The notes beneath the pieces were generated by a model, which saw only the letters and a list, made by a program, of their open reading frames with translations, was not told where the DNA came from and made no database searches. A DNA stretch of 64,000 nucleotides from Clavelina lepadiformis. Taxonomy: Eukaryota; Chordata; Ascidiacea; Aplousobranchia; Clavelinidae. Position 1 is the stretch's first letter, and every line of letters starts with the position of its first letter. The stretch lies in the NCBI RefSeq assembly GCF_947623445.1, contig NC_135240.1, forward strand, positions 24,180,001 to 24,244,000, read 5' to 3'. The position numbers and the translations under genes were made by a program. Below, one piece after another: positions 54,378 through 64,000 of the stretch.

Positions 54378-56492
54378 TTTAGACATTTTATTATGAGCAA
54401 CGTAATTTGAAACAGGATTAAGCCTCATACACCCTTTGCAGTGCATGTTATAAAGGTATACCCATCATGCATATAGGACAAACATTTGCCTTACAAGGAT
54501 ATCAACCGATTTCGAATTGATTGGAGCTGATCTTTTGGGGGTGGAACGGTTTTCTAATTAAGTTGAAGGCGTTCGGTCACCTTAATTTTCTATGCTTGCA
54601 TATCTGTTTTGTGACGAGCTAACCTGGCCGAACTCTTTTTGTATAAAGGTGAAAAGAACTACATTCTCGTTTGTTTTGAAATCTTTCCTGTTGAACTTGA
54701 AAATACGTAATCATTGACGCACCATAATTAGGAGGAACATGTTTCGCGTAGACGAAAATTGACGTATTTACCTGGCTCAAAAACATACAGAAAGATAAGT
54801 TTTTCGACAGTGCGTCATATTCATGATGTGTAGCATGCAATTTTACACATGTGTCAACTTCTATTGAAACTCAGGACACTAGTAGTAGACATGTCAGGTC
54901 AGCTGCCAGCAAAAAATTGGCGAGATTGAGCACAAAGTGAAACAAATAAATTCAAGTACAGAAATTATTTCAGAAGGTCATGCAGCACTAACAAAAATAT
55001 GTTTTGAATCTTATCGCAAATGAAAAGACTAAAATCCTGCAAATAAGAGAGAGATACTATTTCACCGTAAATACCTCACGCAGCCTGTTGTTAAAGATAG
55101 GCGATTAAGGTTAAAAGAAAGGATATGCAAAAAGTTGGTTTGTAAAAGTTTTTAAAAGCTGAGTCTAAAAGTCTGGATTTTACGTCTCAAAATCCGCTTT
55201 AAACCCCCTTGAAAGGTGGGCTATTCTCACATTTCTACGTAGAATAGCAGCGAATTTATTGTGTAACCTACATTTTTGAAACGCTGTATAAGCCTATGTG
55301 TTTTCTTATAGATTAAATTATAGCTGATAAGTTGTCGAAAACAAGCAAATGTGATGAAACAAAAGAAACACTGTTTGTTGTCATTTTCCAGTACCGCTAT
55401 TTTCCATGCCATCATTTTCTATCGACCCAAAATCAAAGGTTATATTAAGGCAAAAGTTTAAACTTGAATATAAACGTGAATATTGTTGTATTATACATCT
55501 CGGTATATTTGCTAATTTGTGGCAAAATGTAGCTGGCCAAAAAGTGGTGGTAACCACAAATAGGTAAAGGTTCCTTGGTCCTTCGACTTCTTCCCCGAGA
55601 TCTGGCCCTGCCGTTATGAGGTTGCTTGTCTTTCGCGGCAACATTTCCACACAAATCGATTTGGCAAAGCGTAAGAGAATAAAATTGTATTGAACTAGTA
55701 ACGAACTTAAGAAAGAAGTGGACGACTAAACGAATTGACAAAGGGTGAACGTAATATCAAGCAAAGTACTCCACGTTAATTAACTAAGAAATGTACAGAA
55801 TTCGGTAAAACTATGGGTAAAACAAATAAATTAAAGGAAATTGTCCCCGAGTGCCTTTAACATGGTGCCAACTGCCACAGTTTCATTCAATTTTTTTTAT
55901 GATAACTTGTTTTTGTGCATTTTTCAAACAACACATTTTTGTTTGTTTGCTTGAATTGAAAACACCATGATCACCAAGCCGCAAACGAAAGCGAATGTCA
56001 TTAATGCCTTACATACAGGCCTGAAGGCGTTGCAACAATGGCGTAGCGTTGCTGAGTATGGAACCCGGTTTGCATGAGTGCAGTTACTGTACTGTAGTTG
56101 CTCTAAGCCGGTCTGCAGAGTTTGGCAAGCGAGCACTTAAGTCTGCAAGTGCGGTTTTTTTGAATTTGGTAACGCACTTCCGGTGCATTAATACAAACTT
56201 AGATGTATTTTATATATAAGTATACTTTGCACACTTTTTTAACATTTTTTTGTTGATTTTTGTACATAAAACTAAATCCTTTACATATTTGCTTGGTAAT
56301 TATTTATATACCATATTTTCATTAGAAAATATTTCTGATATATACCTTGTACACTTTTTACAGCTCACTGTGCAAAGTTATCTAGAGAGGAGGTAACTTT
56401 GCACACTAAATGAAACTTTTGTTGAATTAAATTAGATTTGGCGGTAAAACATGTTTTGAGTAAAGCTAGCTATCTTAGGGGTTACTTTGCAC
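54378..56492. other. Non-genic region
   Basis: AT-rich sequence without a supportable exon. Minus-strand frames of 89 and 98 codons (55381-55650 and 55445-55741) overlap each other in different frames and show no similarity. Confidence 0.5.
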
Positions 56493-56893
56493 CAGGGCTT
56501 TGGAGCAGGCGTAAATGTTAAATTGCTCCAGCTCCGGAGCTCATTGATACCACCACTCCGGCTCCATTACGTCAAAAACTGAGGTTTAAAGATGAAGGCT
56601 CAATTTGGAATATCTAGCTCAATGGGTCAGTCAGTACCATCGGTTGCAGCTATGAGCATGGGACTGCTCTGCTGTCAGATCCCCAGCAATTCTTAATTTT
56701 GTGAAGGGTTGCTGTTAAATTATGTGAATTCAGCCAATAGTAGTAGGCTAGTAGCATAGCATCTTATGAAATACATCGGAGCCGGAGCTATTTTTCAAAC
56801 AACTGGCTCCAGCTCCATTTGAATTTCACGTAGAGCTCCAGCTCCGTTGAAAATGCACGGCTCCTTGCTCCTGCTCCGGGCTCCAAAGCCCTG
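56493..56893. mobile_element. hAT-type MITE with GGAGC-rich ends
   Basis: A 401-bp element bounded by perfect 14-bp terminal inverted repeats, CAGGGCTTTGGAGC at the left and its reverse complement at the right. It is flanked by identical 8-bp duplications CTTTGCAC (56485-56492 and 56894-56901), diagnostic of hAT insertion. The subterminal parts repeat CTCCAGCTCCGG and GCTCCGGCTCC words on opposite strands, giving strong fold-back potential. There is no transposase frame, so it is non-autonomous. The intact duplication points to a fairly recent insertion. Confidence 0.92.
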
Positions 56894-56901
56894 CTTTGCA
56901 C

Positions 56902-58364
56902 GCAGAAAATGTTTTTAAAAGCAAAGTAGATTTTGACAATCTGGTTTACAGCGTATTTGACAAATTAAAGGTCTAATACAATCAATTTGAAAAATGCTTG
57001 TAGGTACATATACACAATTAATCAAATGCTGCGGATTAGAAGTTTAGAATCAATGAAATTAATGAATGAAAAGAGACAGACCCCGATTACCACATTTTTA
57101 ACTTTTTAAGGGTTACTATGATGAATCAACATTTCAAAAGCTTTTAAACAAGTCTTTAACTTTTTATTAAAATCAAGCACTGATATAACAGTACACGTTA
57201 CGTTACGTTTGGCATTACACAAATTCGACCTCACAACACTATCATACTTTAATAAATTTTCCCTACTGTTATCTGTGAACTTCTATTGCATATTGTTTTA
57301 TTTTGCATAGTATCTGTTACATATTACATTATTTTCACGCAGTAATATGTCAGTATATATACTATACAATTCATGTCATAATATGTGAAACTTTGTAGCG
57401 CTTATAGATGTATATTGGTTTCGTCCTTGCGAATTAAGCGTACAGAATTAAGAAATAAAGCCATTTTTATCTTTGCTGAGCTTTATCGGCATCATGGAAT
57501 CCATGTACATGGAAAGCATAGACACAAACTACATAAACATTGCGACTTCAAACAATATGCTAACGGTAAGTTAACTTGCAGTTTATTCTGGTTCGATCAA
57601 ACCGGATGTGTTGTTTTTCAAAAGAAGCAATACCAAGATCTTTATTCTCCTGTGCAAACAGTTTTATATTGTTGTAAGAGTAAGACATATAATTATATGT
57701 ATACGTTATGAAAACTACAGTTGTGTTTATTAAAATAAATCCCTTTGTTAATTATTTTTAGGATGATCTGATTAAAGCAGTTTTGGAAATTGAACAAGAT
57801 CAAGGTAATTATTAGTTATTAAAAATGTATTTTTTCTGCTGTGCTTTTGTGTTTTAAATTTTGATTTTAGCATTACTTTCTGCTCTTTTTAATCTTTTAT
57901 ATTTTGTATGTTACTTATCGTTTTTATTTGCTTTTCATAAAGCACCTTCGAGCAATTTTTCATCGGGTGAGTGCCATGAGTGTGGTAGAAGTGCTTGGTA
58001 TTATTATTATTAATTGTGATTCATGTTTATCCACCATGTTAATCCCTTGCATGGGATTTCACAAAAAGCTTTTTTAATGATCTATTGTAAAAAAATGGAA
58101 AATTTTTGTTTCTAATTGATTGCAAAGGGTGCTAACGTTAGCTAGATTGAAATATTTACATGCTACATCAATGTTTTGTACATTACATCCTACTTTTACA
58201 TCCTACTTTTTCTTACAAATTCACCAAGTCATTTTGCTTAAAGTTTCAGGTTATTTGGTTTATCATGTAGTAATACTGCAAGTTCTATGGGTTTTTAATA
58301 TGTTTTGTCTTAACTGTTGGATGCTGTTGATAAAAATAACACAGCAGTTGTTGTTTATTACCAG
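56902..58364. other. 5' flank of the STAT gene, with possible unplaced N-terminal exons
   Basis: Two short stretches could be STAT N-domain exons: one ending at the donor after 57565 (containing AELYRHHG) and 57762-57804 (DDLIKAVLEIEQDQ, with good splice sites). Neither joins the next exon in the required phase, so I leave them outside the gene model. The rest is AT-rich and featureless. Confidence 0.35.
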
Positions 58365-61300
58365 GAACAATTTACAAACAATCCCATGAAACTTGTGACG
58401 ATCCTTCAAAGAATGTTGACCAGAGAGCAAGAAATCTTGAACCTTACCAAAAAGGTAAGTTAGTGATGGTTTACCACAGTTTTTGTTGCTAAGGCTTGTG
58501 TTCACATTATATATACATCATCCACTTCATGACTGTACATTTGTAAATAGAGCTGTAATATTCGTAAGCCCAGAGGTTCCCAAGTTCTATATTACCTAAT
58601 AAACCCTTGGACATATGCAATGTTATAACACGTTTGCTTGATTGCAGTCCTGAGACCACTTAACAAAACACTATCACAAACCAATATTAAAGTGCAACTT
58701 ATACAATTGGCATACTATCCAATATCTTTTGATGACCATTATGTGCTTTTTGCGCAATACAAATGAATGGAAAAAACATTTGAAACATGGCATTGACCAA
58801 ATAAGTTATTTATTTTGAAAGATCGAGTCAATGGTTATTTGAAATGACCCAAAAATTTACATGCAACTGTAATTTTTGTTGACAATACAGCATATATATA
58901 TATATGTACAAAAGTTCTTTTTTATATTAAACTTGGTGAAAATGTGCACTCTTTTGACTGTTTTTTTACGTATTAGTAGGTTTTGGAATCAGACATAACC
59001 AAACGTAGCACTGGCTGTCTAGAGTTTATAGCAAGATACCATGTATTATTTTCTTTAATTACTTTTCATAATAGCCAAAAACACATAGAAGCGTATTGCT
59101 TCCAATTAGAAATCCTTCGTTTCCATAATTTCTGTCAACGCTTGTACACTTTATAATGGCAGGAAATTGTGCATTTGTGCAGATAAAACATTCTCATTAC
59201 CTCTATATAAGGACTGCAATTTGCATTGATAAACTGCAACTTAAAGCCGGACGTCACGTTTTGTGGGCTAAGAAAGGCTAAAGTTGTCCTGCAGTTTTTC
59301 TGTGTGCATGACGTGTGTGAGCATATGCTATAGCTTGGTTCTGTGTTAGAACTAGTTGGTAGTGGGTTTTCAATCTGAATTCTTTTGCCTTCTTAGTGCT
59401 CATGCACTCGTTGATTGAAACCTTAATGGGATAAATATTTGTTATCATATTACTTCCATTCTCCGGGATAAGGCGTAGCTAGTTTAAAAATTTGGGAATC
59501 ACCGGGCAAGCTTAATAAATGCAAAACTTTTTTTAACATTTCAGTTACCTCAAGTCTTCTCGGAAAACAAAATTAAAAGTGAGATGCCCACTATATTATA
59601 TGACAAGATAATGGTAAGTTAATGCACTGTCCTAGCAACTGCATGGTTGTATGCCAATAGTTAAAGTTTTTCTTTTGGGCTTGATCAAAAGCAGTTTCTG
59701 TTAACAAAAAATTTTATGCAAATCGGATCACCTTATTGCTTTTAGGAAATTGAAAATATTGTTTTCGGAGCAACAAGCCAGATTAGTCAAGTGTGGGATG
59801 AATATACGAAAGTTTGCCTTGAAATCAATGGTAAAAAAACGAACTATTTTTTCACTTTCTGGTTCATTACTTTGCTTCTATGTTAAGTCAACGTTTCTGT
59901 TTTATTCATTTTCACAACATATCATAGTTTTATTGTACTTGCACAATTCATTAAATCTCGTTTAATTACAAAATTTTAAAATCAAGCACATCAGATGGAC
60001 CAAGCCATTTCACCTGACCCAATCAACGAAATGAACATCTTGCTTGATCGGCAAAACAATCTAATTACCAGAAAAGCGGTATAGTATTTTATATATTTAC
60101 AGTATATATATGTTTAGTGGCTATGGTATTATTGATGATGTCATACTTTATTCAGAGCCAATGATTTGTGTGCTGCTACATATGCATGCAAGCATATGTT
60201 TTCCGAGATTTTGATCTTCAAAAATTACGTACCTTGTAAAAATAGTTGCATTCAGTTTTGGAGAGAATATTAAATTATTTTATTTGTTATACAATATGAT
60301 ATACTGTAGCCTCATGTCTTACTGTTTTATTTTAACTTGATTGCAAACTGCGTTTCTTTCATTTATAAATCTTTGCCCAGGGCAAATAAAGCTCAGTGTG
60401 TTGATCAAGTGCTAGATCAAATTCCTGCTTGTCTTAAACTGTGTGTTTTGTTTCAAGTGGTAATAGTTTCAGCTAATCCTATATCTTCAAAACAATCTAT
60501 TATGTCACCGTACTGCTCACTTAAGTCAGTAATTTACTAATATCAATTTGTAAATTTAACTATAAGAATTTGTCTTCTTTGTTAATTATAACTTGTTAAA
60601 ATTTAGGGCGATGGTAATAGAGTTACAGCCTCCTCAAGTTTTACAGAAAAATAAAAAGTTTGCCTGTAAGTTGCGTCATCTAGTAGCTGATGGTCTGGCT
60701 ATCCACCAGGTAAAAAATATTGCCATTGTAGTTGCATTAAGTTTCTCTGCATATTGCTAGAATCTCGCCATGTATCCAGCAGCATTATCATGAAGGTGTT
60801 TGTTTTATATGTTAAATTTGACCAAACTTTTTATGCTAGCTTCTGTGTTTTAAAGTTTCACCGACAACCATAACATTGTTATTTTTTACGGGATCATTTT
60901 CTTTTGATAGTTTTATCGCTATTTCTATGGCTCGTCTAAATATTTCAAGTTATCTATCTATTTTACAATTATTTTTGAGGGAAATGCCAAGGATATGGAT
61001 TATTCTTTGCGTGTGCTGTGAATAATTGATAGGCTGTTAATCAATTAACCATATTCACGATCAGAGTTTTTTTAAAGTTTGTCATTGGCGACGACCAAGA
61101 AATTTTCGAAGATCATGAAAAAATGTTTTTGAGACCGCCACCTTAAAAAATTAATGCTAATTTTTTTCTGTTGTTGCTAAACTGTAAATTTTGAGAAACT
61201 GTTGGAGAAATTTAAGAGACTGTTTTGGTACCCAAAAACCATAACACTTTTTATGATCTCTTAACTAATGCCCCCAGCAGGCATAGCTTGCTCATCTTTG

Positions 61301-63761
61301 CTTTATGTGGAAATCCCAAGTGTCTGTCTGTTTACTTACAGTATCCATTTGAGATGAGCGTTAATCTTATTGATGAGGAGACTGCTGCCCAAGTAATGGA
61401 ACAGAACAGTGCCCCATTGTGAGTTAAAATTTCAATTAAAACTCAAATTTAAGAATAATTTTTTATTAGGTTTGTAAAAAGTACACTTTGTATGCATAAG
61501 CTTTTTCAGTCTTTGTTAATCAGTCTTGTCTTTTACAGCCGATTCTCGGGTCATATACAAAACAATAAAGTTTTGTCCTCATTTAACGACACTTCAAAAC
61601 AGCTTGTTGTCAGAATGAGCAACCTTGTGAGTAGACCATTTTTAATTTCTCATAAATTAAGTGTTGGTCCGATAACCTGATTAAAAGATCGACAACGGAA
61701 ATGAGAGTCATTTAATATATAGTGTTTTAAAAACTTGACTGTTTTGAAAACTGAAGTCGATGGAAAAGTTGTCATAGCTTTTCTGTTAATGAGATTAAGT
61801 ACTAATTGACTCCAACAAGGTGATAGTTGCGATGGAAAATCTGCCTCATTACTTATAAAAGCAAAATCTACAATTTCAGAGCTTGACTAAAACAGATGAA
61901 GACCGGGGAAGAAACGCAGTGGTGGCAAATGAAAAACTCTGCATGTTTTTCTCGGCTCCAATCCAAATTAAATTTCCATCAATGAGGGAAGCGGTAGTGG
62001 TGGTTAAGGTAACGCTTGGTAATTTTTTATATTCGTAGTTTAGTGGAAATATTAATTCTACAAATCCAGGCTGATAATGGTAGATGAACTGCTGCATTAT
62101 AATCAGATGATCACAAAATTATCATTTACGTTTTTTCTTTAAATCTGTTGTTTTGCGTAGATTTTCGCTCAACATACTACCATACAACTCTTGAACCAAA
62201 CAGTTCTTTATATTATATAAAATTCTAATATTCATTTGATTTGAGCTATGCTTTGTAGAAGAATGATTTGACTGTTATCTGAAATTAATCAGCGTTATAA
62301 AAATTAAATATGTTTTAACTGCAATTATCATGGCCATTGCTACCTCATAGTATTTGAATTATTGCTTTGTCAACAGTAGCCTATTTTCATTTCAATTTCA
62401 TTCATGTGAATTTGCTATTTGCAGACTATTTCCTTACCAATTGTCATAATAACACACGGTAAACAAGAATCAGATGCAGAAGGCACAATATTTTGGGACA
62501 ATGCCTTTTCTGAAATGGTAAGCAATATTCTTCTGAAAAGCTTGATTTCTTTTTTGCGTTTAGTTGCTTCGAATATTGATGATTGATCCCATTTCTGAGT
62601 GCTAATGCCAATGCTAAGGTCATTAAAACACATCACTAATATTCTGCTACATACATTCTGTTGTCTTTCAACTACCTGTCAGTTTCTGCAATAACAAATT
62701 TGCAATTTTTAATATGAGAATAAAAGATAATTTTTATAATTGAAGATCCTCCCCCAAAACACATAAGCCAAGGGTGATATTGTAAGAGCGAGAAAATTGT
62801 GTCAAAGTTTAGGCAAAGTCAATAGCATGAAAGCAAGCACACAAAAATGTTGATTGAAACAGAGAAGGAAACCATTTTTTATAACAACTGCCGTGCCACT
62901 CTTCATCCTTTTGGATCGCTTGGATTTGATCTGGAAGAAGCGATCCAAGGAGGAGGTGATGGCGAAGCAAAGAATCAATGAGGAGCCAAGAGGGTTGGAC
63001 AAAATTGCGAGGAAATTTCTTACAGAGAAGCTATTCAGTAAGTTAACTTGTCAAAATGTTGGATGAAAAAAATTGGCTCCAATTTCTATACAATTAGTTT
63101 CTCAAGGTATCAACGTCTTGTGATACATTGTCTTCAAGTAACACCAGGTTTGCTCGACAGGGCATTGTGATGTCAATCCGTTTACCACTGTGAATTGGAA
63201 TCAGTTCCAAAAGGAAAATGTTTGTCAGTCACAGGAGAAAATCACATTTTCATTTTGGAAATACTTTTATAACATCATGAAACTTACTTGCAGCGAACAC
63301 ATGAATGAAATTTGGAATGCTGGGTATGTAATATTTTAAGTGCTCACATGCAAAAGTGTCAAGTTTAAGGCCTCTTCTATTTTTAGTCTTTTTTACCAGA
63401 AAACTGATAGTTTTATATTTCATCCAGGCACATATATGGCTTTGTTGGTAGAGAGGAATCCGAAAAACTTCTCAAGAACGCGAAATGCGCAACGGGCACA
63501 TTTCTTTTCCGATTTAGTCAGTCTGTGTTAGGAGCCGTTAGTATTTCCTGCAGGACTCATGGAGATAGATTCGGTAAATATATGTCTAAACAACCTGAAA
63601 ACAATTTTATTGTTAATTTTTGGGGCTCAAAGACAAGTATTTATCGACACAAAGCCCACATCCAAGTTATTTGTGATGTTGGAATAATTTTTACTTACTC
63701 AAAATATTTGAGTCTAAATATATACAAAGTACCAGAACGAATACAAGAGCCAACACCGTAG
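58365..63761 (+). CDS. STAT family transcription factor, divergent; 5' end not resolved
   Basis: Signal transducer and activator of transcription: cytoplasmic until tyrosine-phosphorylated, then a nuclear dimer. Exons seen: 58365-58454, 59545-59613, 59746-59830, about 60005-60078, 60607-60709, 61342-61418, 61539-61626, 61880-62008, 62425-62517, 62863-63037, 63161-63323, 63428-63761. The N-domain end is [21 protein letters not shown] coiled-coil helix is [16 protein letters not shown], and [17 protein letters not shown] may be another. The DNA-binding domain runs from [20 protein letters not shown] through [15 protein letters not shown] to [14 protein letters not shown] and [10 protein letters not shown]. 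The linker includes [17 protein letters not shown] and [12 protein letters not shown]2 is [15 protein letters not shown] with the phosphotyrosine-binding Arg in GTFLFRFS. It is closer to STAT5/6 than to STAT1-4 in the DNA-binding part. From 60607 to the end the phases agree; the joins before that do not. The stop at 63759 falls soon after SH2, with [12 protein letters not shown] as the only nearby tyrosines. Confidence 0.8.
58455..59544 (+). other. STAT gene intron
   Basis: A 1.1-kb stretch between the N-domain exon and the first coiled-coil exon. A candidate acceptor near 58647 opens a frame in a phase that does not fit the STAT reading. Otherwise I see nothing. Confidence 0.45.
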
Positions 63762-64000
63762 AAAATATTTTATTAATCAGACATTCCATTCGATACTACA
63801 AACCATTTTAATGTTTTAGAGAATGCTTGTAATATTAACTGAAACGTCTGGTCGGTAAAATGTTTTCTACTGTCTTAACTCTTATTCATTCTACGTATAA
63901 ATTCCAACACTTTGCTTCTAAGTGTAAATTTAGGTTCACTTTGTAAAAACTATCAACAATTGCTTCTGTAAAATTGTGCATTGTTGTAACTTTTGAACTG
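63762..64000. other. 3' flank of STAT to the window end
   Basis: AT-rich flank, probably 3' UTR. If the SH2 exon is instead spliced at the GTAAAT near 63577, later STAT exons would lie beyond the window. Confidence 0.4.

Noticed and set aside
58365..58454. Alternative frame of the first STAT exon ([13 protein letters not shown]...)
   Set aside because: It would connect in phase with 57762-57804, but it has no STAT similarity, whereas the chosen frame ([17 protein letters not shown]) aligns with STAT N-domains. I kept the conflict visible as a finding.
60337..60540. Open frame [18 protein letters not shown] as a STAT coiled-coil exon
   Set aside because: No acceptor gives it a phase compatible with the preceding exon, and similarity to coiled-coil helix 3 is too weak.

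Overview
The window looks like nuclear DNA of an invertebrate chordate, most likely a tunicate (ascidian). It is AT-rich. Every gene is split into many short exons with canonical GT-AG introns, mostly 70-900 bp. The families (ETFDH, BTB-Kelch, CNBD2, cyclin I/G, STAT, a VWA-CCP-EGF extracellular protein) are animal genes packed into 64 kb. Several genes have a lone splice acceptor just before the start codon, as expected if mRNAs receive a spliced leader, which is known in ascidians. The species cannot be fixed from this window. No rRNA, tRNA, CRISPR or operon-like structure was seen.

Layout. 1-2588: non-genic, with a pogo/Tigger-type element (711-1581). 2589-7067 (+): electron transfer flavoprotein-ubiquinone oxidoreductase, 12 exons, 617 aa, complete. 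8498-14057 (+): BTB-BACK-Kelch protein with a long disordered N-terminus, 12 exons, 841 aa. 14754-21125 (-): CNBD2-like cyclic-nucleotide-binding protein, 16 exons, 983 aa, convergent with the Kelch gene. 24034-41523 (+): secreted mosaic protein of about 2233 aa in 35 exons, ordered signal peptide, VWA, CCP, VWA, 2 CCP, 28 EGF, 4 CCP, and an unrecognised C-terminal domain. 41524-45126: non-genic, with a small hAT-type MITE (42377-42525). 45127-52269 (+): cyclin I/G-type cyclin, 9 exons, 428 aa. 52270-57384: mostly non-genic, with unexplained open frames at 53.0-54.4 kb and a second hAT-type MITE (56493-56893). About 58365-63761 (+): a divergent STAT, whose 3' half reads cleanly while its 5' half cannot be fully threaded.

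The genes do not form one pathway: a mitochondrial fatty-acid/amino-acid oxidation enzyme, a probable cullin-3 substrate adaptor, a putative ciliary or sperm protein, an extracellular matrix protein, a cell-cycle-type cyclin and a cytokine-signalling transcription factor. Exon boundaries were found by hand from splice sites, reading phase and family similarity. Except in STAT, all junction phases agree. The points most worth a second look are the unrecognised C-terminal domain of the VWA-CCP-EGF protein, the phase-proven GC-AG intron in that gene, the cyclin leader in which a putative trans-splice site removes an out-of-frame upstream ATG, and the reduced or partly unresolved STAT.
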